Below are positions 12,951-17,965 of a DNA stretch of 17,965 bases, in pieces (positions within the stretch are counted from its first letter, which is position 1; every line of letters starts with the position of its first letter). Below the pieces are notes generated by a model. The model was given only the letters and a program-made list of their open reading frames with translations, did no database searches and had not been told where the DNA came from. The translations under genes and the position numbers were made by a program. This DNA is from an uncultured Eubacteriales bacterium (GTDB taxonomy: Bacteria > Bacillota > Clostridia > Oscillospirales > Acutalibacteraceae), in the NCBI GenBank assembly GCA_900319255.1, contig ONNU01000146.1:1-17965 (forward strand). The letters run 5' to 3'.

Positions 12951-13403
12951 CTATGCAAGCTCACGGCTGTCTATTATCAGAGTTACGGGACCGTCATTCA
13001 GAAGGCTGACCTTCATATCTGCGCCGAAGATTCCTTTTTCGACCTTTCTGATGCCGTTTTCTGACATTTTGCTGCAGAAATACTCATACAGCGGATCCGC
13101 AGTTTCCGGTCTTGCCGCTGCGTCAAAGCTGGGACGGCGACCCTTTCTGCAGTCGGCGCAAAGTGTGAAGTTTGATACCACCAGCACCTCGCCGTCTATA
13201 TCATGCAGTGAAAGATTCATCTTATCGTTTTCATCCGTGAAAACCCTCAAAACAGATATCTTATTGGACAGCTTATCGGCTTCCTTCTGATCGTCGCCCT
13301 TTTCTATGCCGAGAAGGATAAGAAAACCCTGCCCGATCTCGCCGGTGATATTATTATCTACCGTCACACTGCAATGTGAGACCCGCTGTATTACTGCTTT
13401 CAT
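12951..13403 (-). CDS. dtd: D-aminoacyl-tRNA deacylase
   Basis: This 150-aa protein matches Dtd over its full length: MKAVIQRVSHCSVTVDN, GFLILLGIEKGD, SNFTLCADCRKGRRPSF and NDGPVTLIID. Dtd removes D-amino acids (and glycine from tRNA-Ala) from tRNA; the Gly138-Pro139 pair is the family's chiral filter. The usual SQFTL motif here reads SNFTL (Asn78 for Gln). The ATG at 13403 is chosen because AAAGGA lies 9 nt upstream and the family starts with MKAVIQRV; a longer frame reaches 13451 but without a ribosome site. It follows relA by 48 nt, the usual Firmicute order. Confidence 0.95.
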   Translation of the reverse strand: MKAVIQRVSHCSVTVDNNITGEIGQGFLILLGIEKGDDQKEADKLSNKISVLRVFTDENDKMNLSLHDIDGEVLVVSNFTLCADCRKGRRPSFDAAARPETADPLYEYFCSKMSENGIRKVEKGIFGADMKVSLLNDGPVTLIIDSRELA

Positions 13404-13451
13404 ATTTTTCATTCCTTTTGTCTTTACAAAAATAATTATTATATCCGGCAA

Positions 13452-15632
13452 TCAGTTTCTGCCGACGGATACTATTCCGTTTATTCCGTTGAGCTTATTG
13501 ATGACCATTTTCAGATGGTTGATGCCGTTTACTGTCAGGCTTACCTCAACGATAGCTGTTCCGTTCTTTGTTTCTCTTGAATTCAGGCTGTGAATAAAGA
13601 GATGCATGGAAAAGAGCTGATTGGTAATATCGGCAAGAAGTCCTGTTCTGTCGGTTGCTGTGATCTGCAGGGTGGCTTTGAAGGTCTCATTGACGATATG
13701 ATCCGTCCATTCCGCCTTTACCCATCTGTCAGGCTCCAGAGCTTTTGAGATATCCGCCGGGACATTGGAGCAGTTTCTCTTATGTATGGAAACGCCGTAG
13801 CCCCTTGTGATAAAGCCGATGATCTCATCTCCCGGAAGTGGATTGCAGCATCTTGAATATTTTACAAGACAATCCTCCATTCCGTCTATGATAACGCCGC
13901 TGCTGACCTTCTGACGCGGAATAGGCTCCTTCATTACCACCGGTGCAGGCTGATCGTCGGTATAACGCTTGAAATATTCCTCCTTGATCCTTGGAAGTAT
14001 TCTCCAAAGCTGCACTCCGCCGTAGCCTATGGATGCATAGAAATCATCTATTGAATTGCAGTTCTGGCGATGTATGATCTCGCTGAGGAAATCGGGAAGA
14101 TCCTTATCCGGGACATTTATGCCCAGACGCTTGAATTCAGCTTCCAGCTGGGTCTTACCCTCAACGATATTCTCATCACGCTTTTCACGCTTGAACCAGA
14201 GCCTGATCTTGCTTTTTGCTTCGCTGGTCTTGACAATATTGAGCCAGTCACGCTTAGGACCGCCGCTTTCCTTTGTGGTCATGATCTCAACGATCTCGCC
14301 GGTAGTTACTTTATAGTCGATAGGTACGATCCTTTTATCGACCTTTGCGCCGATCATGCGGTTTCCGACTTCGCTGTGGATAGCGTATGCAACATCAATG
14401 ACCGTTGCGCCCATCGGCAGGCTTATTACATCACCCTTAGGCGTGAATACAAATACCTCCTCCGGGATAAGATCCATTTTGATAGTCCTGACAATATCGG
14501 TGGAATCATTATCGCTCTGATTTTCCAGCATCTTTCTGATCCATACAAGACGATCGTCAAGGGAATTCTTCTTTGTTATGCCTTCTTTATATTTCCAGTG
14601 AGCTGCGATACCGAATTCTGCGGTATAATGCATTTCAAAGGTTCTTATCTGAATTTCAAAGGGTATGCCCTCTTTTCCGATAACGGTGGTATGCAGGGAC
14701 TGATACATATTAGGCTTAGGGGTGGATATATAATCCTTGAAGCGGTTCGGAAGGGGCTTGAACATATCATGCACCACGCCAAGAACATTATAGCAGTCTG
14801 CAACCGTTTCTACTATGACTCTTACAGCAAAGATATCATAGATCTGATCCATAGTCCTGCCCTTCATAAAGGTCTTTTTATATATTCCGTGGATACTTTT
14901 TACTCGTCCTTCTATATATACGTTTTTGATCTCGTCCTTGAGCCTGTTATAAAGCTGTTCCTTAATGTCATTGACAAAGTCCAGTCTGTCACGGCTTTTC
15001 AGCTCAAGCTGCTTTTCTATCTCACTGTAGCCTACCGGGTCAAGATATCTTATGGAAAGATCCTCAAGCTCCTCTTTGATGGCTCTGATACCAAGTCTGT
15101 GAGCGATGGGAGCGTAAACCTCCATGACCTCAAGCGCCTTATCTCGCCTATGCTGCTCCTTCATACATTCGATCGTCCTCATATTATGCAGACGGTCGGC
15201 AAGCTTGATGATGATAACTCTGATATCATTTGACATTGCAATGAGCATTTTGCGGATGTTTTCAGCCTGCTGCTCTTCTCTTGATGAATACGGGATCTTA
15301 CCGAGTTTTGTTACGCCGTCAATAAGGTTGGCTATTTCCGAGCCGAACATCTTTGTTACTTCCTGCAGGGTGATCGGGGTATCCTCCACTACATCATGCA
15401 GAAGCGCTGCCGCAAGACATTCGCTGTCCATGCCAAGCTCGCAGAGTATACAGGCTACCGTCGTAGGATGCAGTATATATGGGATACCTGATGCCCGTCT
15501 CTGATCGCCGTGCATTTTTTCAGCAAGATCATATGCTTTCTGGATCAGTTCAAAATTATAATTCTGATCGCTGCTTTTCATCAGTTCTACAAGCTCGTTA
15601 TAATCCTGATAGTATTTTGGTTTATCGGGCAT
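13452..15632 (-). CDS. relA: Bifunctional (p)ppGpp synthetase/hydrolase RelA/SpoT
   Basis: This 726-aa protein has the full Rel layout. The HD hydrolase domain (about 25-200) has LHP, LLHDVVEDT (His79, Asp80, Glu83, Asp84) and KLADRLHNMR, all intact. The synthetase domain (about 230-350) has YDIFAVRVIV, RFKDYISTPKPNMYQSLHT and EIQIRT; RFKD (297-300) is the RxKD motif of bifunctional enzymes. The TGS domain spans about 388-452 (VFVFTPKGDVISLPMGAT). A helical part and the Cys-containing VKYSRCCNPLPGD segment follow, then a C-terminal ACT domain (about 655-726). It makes the stringent-response alarmone on ribosomes carrying uncharged tRNA and degrades it otherwise. GGAGGAGGAG lies just before the ATG, inside the end of recJ (11-nt overlap). 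Confidence 0.97.
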   Translation of the reverse strand: MPDKPKYYQDYNELVELMKSSDQNYNFELIQKAYDLAEKMHGDQRRASGIPYILHPTTVACILCELGMDSECLAAALLHDVVEDTPITLQEVTKMFGSEIANLIDGVTKLGKIPYSSREEQQAENIRKMLIAMSNDIRVIIIKLADRLHNMRTIECMKEQHRRDKALEVMEVYAPIAHRLGIRAIKEELEDLSIRYLDPVGYSEIEKQLELKSRDRLDFVNDIKEQLYNRLKDEIKNVYIEGRVKSIHGIYKKTFMKGRTMDQIYDIFAVRVIVETVADCYNVLGVVHDMFKPLPNRFKDYISTPKPNMYQSLHTTVIGKEGIPFEIQIRTFEMHYTAEFGIAAHWKYKEGITKKNSLDDRLVWIRKMLENQSDNDSTDIVRTIKMDLIPEEVFVFTPKGDVISLPMGATVIDVAYAIHSEVGNRMIGAKVDKRIVPIDYKVTTGEIVEIMTTKESGGPKRDWLNIVKTSEAKSKIRLWFKREKRDENIVEGKTQLEAEFKRLGINVPDKDLPDFLSEIIHRQNCNSIDDFYASIGYGGVQLWRILPRIKEEYFKRYTDDQPAPVVMKEPIPRQKVSSGVIIDGMEDCLVKYSRCCNPLPGDEIIGFITRGYGVSIHKRNCSNVPADISKALEPDRWVKAEWTDHIVNETFKATLQITATDRTGLLADITNQLFSMHLFIHSLNSRETKNGTAIVEVSLTVNGINHLKMVINKLNGINGIVSVGRN

Positions 15633-17652
15633 TTTTTATCTCCTCCTCCAGTTTTCTGTACACATCTGAGCTGCTCAGATCTGTTTTTCCTTTTACCTCA
15701 CACATTCTCACAAACAGAATATCCGAATCCCTCGAATATTCGATAAAATGCAGATCCTGCATAATATCCAGAATAATCATAAGCTTGAAGATATCAATAT
15801 CATTCAGGCTGTGGCTAAGCACATCCAATGAATATCTGCCAAGATCCCTGCTTTTGAGATAACGATATACAGCGGCAAATTCTTCTCTTGCGGGAAATCT
15901 GCTGTGCTTATCTTTAACGAAAATGCCGTTTTTATAAAGCTCGTAATCCTGAAGCTGACGCATTGAGGCTTCGATATCATATCCGTTAAGCTTTACATCC
16001 TTTATATTGAAGGAAAGACTTTCCTTTCCCATATATACGTTTTTATCTATGTTTACAGCGAAATCAAGCTTTTCGCCCTCTGAATAAGGAAACTCACCGG
16101 GAGTGAGTGAAAAATACATCAGATCAAGTTTTGCGCTTCCTCTTGATACGGTCAGCTTCAGATGCTTGCCGCCGCCGACCGGTGTTATCCTGTCAAGCTT
16201 CATTCCCTCAAGTCCGAATATGGGCTTCGGGTTTTTGCATCCGAAGGGCTCAAAGCTTCTGAGCTGTTCAACCATATTAAGAACGATCTTTTCGGGGTTC
16301 AGCCGGCAGTCAAGATTTATTGTATATAGCGGCATATAGTCGGATTTATTTGCATAATCATTCAAAGCCTTTGAAAAAGCCGGAATGTTCTCTTTCTTTA
16401 TACTGAAACCAACAGCCATGGGATGACCGCCGTATTTAACAAGATGCTCTGAACAGGCGAATATTGAATCTACCAGCGAAAAGCCGGAAACGCTTCGTCC
16501 GGAGCCTTTACATATATTATCATCTATTGAGATTATTATTGAAGGCTTGCCGTATTTCTCGGTGATTCTTGATGATACAATGCCGATAACTCCTGCATTC
16601 CAGTTTTCTGAAGCAAGAACTATGATACGCTTTTCGGTAATGGTGGGATCCATTCTGATCTGTTCGTCTATATCGCTTATTATTTTGCTTTCGATAGACT
16701 GTCTGCGGGAATTCAGCTCGCATAACAGCTCTGCCTTTTCCTCAGCAATATCGTCATCTTCCGTAAGAAAAAGACGCATCGCGTCATAGGGTGAGCCAAG
16801 TCTGCCGGCTGCATTGATCCTGGGTCCCAGCTTGAAGCCGATGGCGCCGGAGGTTATTTCCTGCACGGCTGCTTTTTCTATGAGCTTTGAAAGTCCTACC
16901 CTTTCGGTATTTTTCAGGCACATCAGCCCGTTTTTTACGATAGTTCTGTTTTCCCCTGTCAGCGGTACGATATCAGCGACTGTACCTATCGCGGCGATCT
17001 CCGCATAATTCTCGATTATGAAATAATTCTGCTCATCAAGCGCATATACAAGCTTCAGCGCAAGTCCTGCTCCCGAATAATCGGTGAAATGGTAGGTCTC
17101 ATCTGTTCTGTGGGGATTGACAACGGCAGCGGCGGCAGGAAGTATCTCCAGAGGCTTATGATGATCGGTGACAACCACATCCATCCCCAATTCCTTTGCG
17201 TGGCTGATCTCATCTATTGCAGAAATACCGTTATCAACGGTTATTATCAGCCCCACGCCCATATCGCTGAGCTTATCGACAGCTGCCATATTCATGCCGT
17301 AGCCCTCTTCATTACGGTCGGGGATATAATACATTACTTCGGCAGCGCATGATTCAAGATAATGATACAGTATAGCTGTTGAAGTAACTCCGTCACAGTC
17401 ATAATCGCCGTATATACAGATCTTTTCATTATCATAGATCGCCTTTTTGATACGTTCTACCGCTTTATCCATATCCTTTATAAGGAAAGGATCGTCAAGC
17501 TCACCGCTCTGGGAAAAAAAGCTTTCTATATCCTCACGGCTTGTTATATTTCTTATGGTAAGAAGCATCGCTGTGAATACGGGGATACCGTAGGCTGAAC
17601 TCAGTTTTCGCACCATATCCTTATCAAGCTCTGATACCGACCATTTTTTCAT
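15622..17652 (-). CDS. recJ: Single-stranded-DNA-specific exonuclease RecJ
   Basis: This 676-aa DHH phosphoesterase has motif I YGDYDCDGVTSTAI (Asp83, Asp85, Asp87), TVDNG (140-142), motif III VVTDHHKP (Asp163, His164, His165), and GTVADIVPL. The DHHA1 part has GSGRSVSGFSL (383-393) and KYGGHPMAVGFS (407-418). An OB-fold-like region and a C-terminal extension of about 110 residues follow, as in Firmicute RecJ. It degrades ssDNA 5' to 3' in recombination and mismatch or base-excision repair. The ATG at 17652 has AAGGCGG 7 nt upstream. It is the first gene of the block, with a promoter at 17791-17819. In many Firmicutes apt lies between recJ and relA; here the two overlap and apt is absent. Confidence 0.95.
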   Translation of the reverse strand: MKKWSVSELDKDMVRKLSSAYGIPVFTAMLLTIRNITSREDIESFFSQSGELDDPFLIKDMDKAVERIKKAIYDNEKICIYGDYDCDGVTSTAILYHYLESCAAEVMYYIPDRNEEGYGMNMAAVDKLSDMGVGLIITVDNGISAIDEISHAKELGMDVVVTDHHKPLEILPAAAAVVNPHRTDETYHFTDYSGAGLALKLVYALDEQNYFIIENYAEIAAIGTVADIVPLTGENRTIVKNGLMCLKNTERVGLSKLIEKAAVQEITSGAIGFKLGPRINAAGRLGSPYDAMRLFLTEDDDIAEEKAELLCELNSRRQSIESKIISDIDEQIRMDPTITEKRIIVLASENWNAGVIGIVSSRITEKYGKPSIIISIDDNICKGSGRSVSGFSLVDSIFACSEHLVKYGGHPMAVGFSIKKENIPAFSKALNDYANKSDYMPLYTINLDCRLNPEKIVLNMVEQLRSFEPFGCKNPKPIFGLEGMKLDRITPVGGGKHLKLTVSRGSAKLDLMYFSLTPGEFPYSEGEKLDFAVNIDKNVYMGKESLSFNIKDVKLNGYDIEASMRQLQDYELYKNGIFVKDKHSRFPAREEFAAVYRYLKSRDLGRYSLDVLSHSLNDIDIFKLMIILDIMQDLHFIEYSRDSDILFVRMCEVKGKTDLSSSDVYRKLEEEIKNAR

Positions 17653-17790
17653 TCCTGCACCGCCTTATTCAAAAGATCTGCAAATCACTCAGCTTTTCAT
17701 TTGTTAATCAGTCCATCTTACAAAAAACTTTGATTCTTCAAAAGAAAAAGCTACAGCAAATCACTATCATTCCTGATTCTATAATATTAT

Positions 17791-17819
17791 ATGATACCAT
17801 TTTTTCGCAAATAATTCAA
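17791..17819 (-). promoter_or_regulatory. Sigma-A-type promoter of the recJ-relA block
   Basis: The minus strand reads TTGAAT (17814-17819), a 17-bp spacer, then TATCAT (17791-17796), with TGG before the -10 giving an extended -10 element. The leader to recJ is about 130 nt; positions 17653-17790 are AT-rich and I see no structure I would defend there. Confidence 0.6.
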
Positions 17820-17843
17820 TATAATTTTCAGAACTTTTCCGCC

Positions 17844-17939
17844 GCCGGCGTGCCGTCGGTGTCGTAATCGCGCCGGCGTGCCGCCGGTGTCATAATCGCG
17901 GGGCGGGTTTTACAATGTGTTACTTTATAGCCCGCGAGC
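17844..17939. repeat. GC-rich palindromic dispersed repeat, right copy, with tandem 28-bp units
   Basis: Two 28-bp units abut (17844-17871 and 17872-17899), differing at two positions. Each holds a hairpin CCGGCG-TGC-CGCCGG (one G-T variant in the first unit). The second unit is followed by the same type of 40-bp segment (17900-17939) as in the left copy at 98-137, again ending in CCCGCGAGC. The stretch is far richer in GC than its AT-rich surroundings. Confidence 0.75.
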
Positions 17940-17965
17940 ACAGCATTATCTGATTTGGAATAAAA

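Noticed and set aside
14070..15233. 387-codon plus-strand open frame
   Set aside because: It lies wholly antisense to relA, whose motifs are complete; the frame is open only because of relA codon use.
17844..17899. Two 28-bp repeats as a small CRISPR array
   Set aside because: The units abut without spacers, are internally palindromic, and recur singly at 70-97. There are no cas genes.

Overview
The window is a stretch of chromosome from an endospore-lineage Clostridia member, most likely Ruminococcus or a close Oscillospiraceae relative (inference). The reasons are the Bacillus/Clostridia order of the yabM-yabN-yabO-yabP-yabQ-divIC-yabR block, a Gram-positive bifunctional RelA, HemZ, a zinc-ribbon protein of the type common in Ruminococcaceae, and a secreted protein made only of starch-binding-type modules. 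Every gene I accept lies on the minus strand, so transcription runs from high to low coordinates.

In order of transcription, block 1 (17819 to 9886) is recJ - relA - dtd - MBL hydrolase - hemZ - uridine kinase-like. It starts at a good sigma-A-type promoter and is tightly packed: recJ/relA overlap by 11 nt, and MBL/hemZ and hemZ/kinase each overlap by 17 nt. It combines DNA repair, (p)ppGpp control, D-aminoacyl-tRNA proofreading, a heme-type radical SAM enzyme and nucleotide salvage.

A 480-bp gap (9406-9885) follows. It holds a strong promoter, a possible 9-codon leader ORF and a 157-bp MITE-like element with abutting terminal inverted repeats and a perfect 13-bp direct repeat. Block 2 (9405 to 3930) is zinc-ribbon protein - spoVB-like flippase - mazG - HU - rqcP - yabP - yabQ - divIC - S1 protein. 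It has internal punctuation: hairpins after HU, a sigma-E-like promoter with a ribosome-site-blocking hairpin before yabP, a consensus-like promoter before divIC, and a terminator after the S1 gene.

The last part (3876 to 1) holds an amidohydrolase, long-form hibernation factor hpf with its own promoter and terminator, and the secreted carbohydrate-binding protein with its own promoter, structured leader and terminator. The remaining gaps are rich in repeats: a 314-bp element with 18-bp perfect terminal inverted repeats (164-477), a hairpin-rich stretch (1741-1890), and a GC-rich palindromic repeat present at both ends of the window.

I see no defence system, CRISPR array, tRNA, rRNA, transposase or prophage gene. 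The most interesting signal is regulatory: the yabP start, where a hairpin could hide the ribosome site in read-through mRNA while an embedded sporulation promoter would make an mRNA lacking half of that hairpin.
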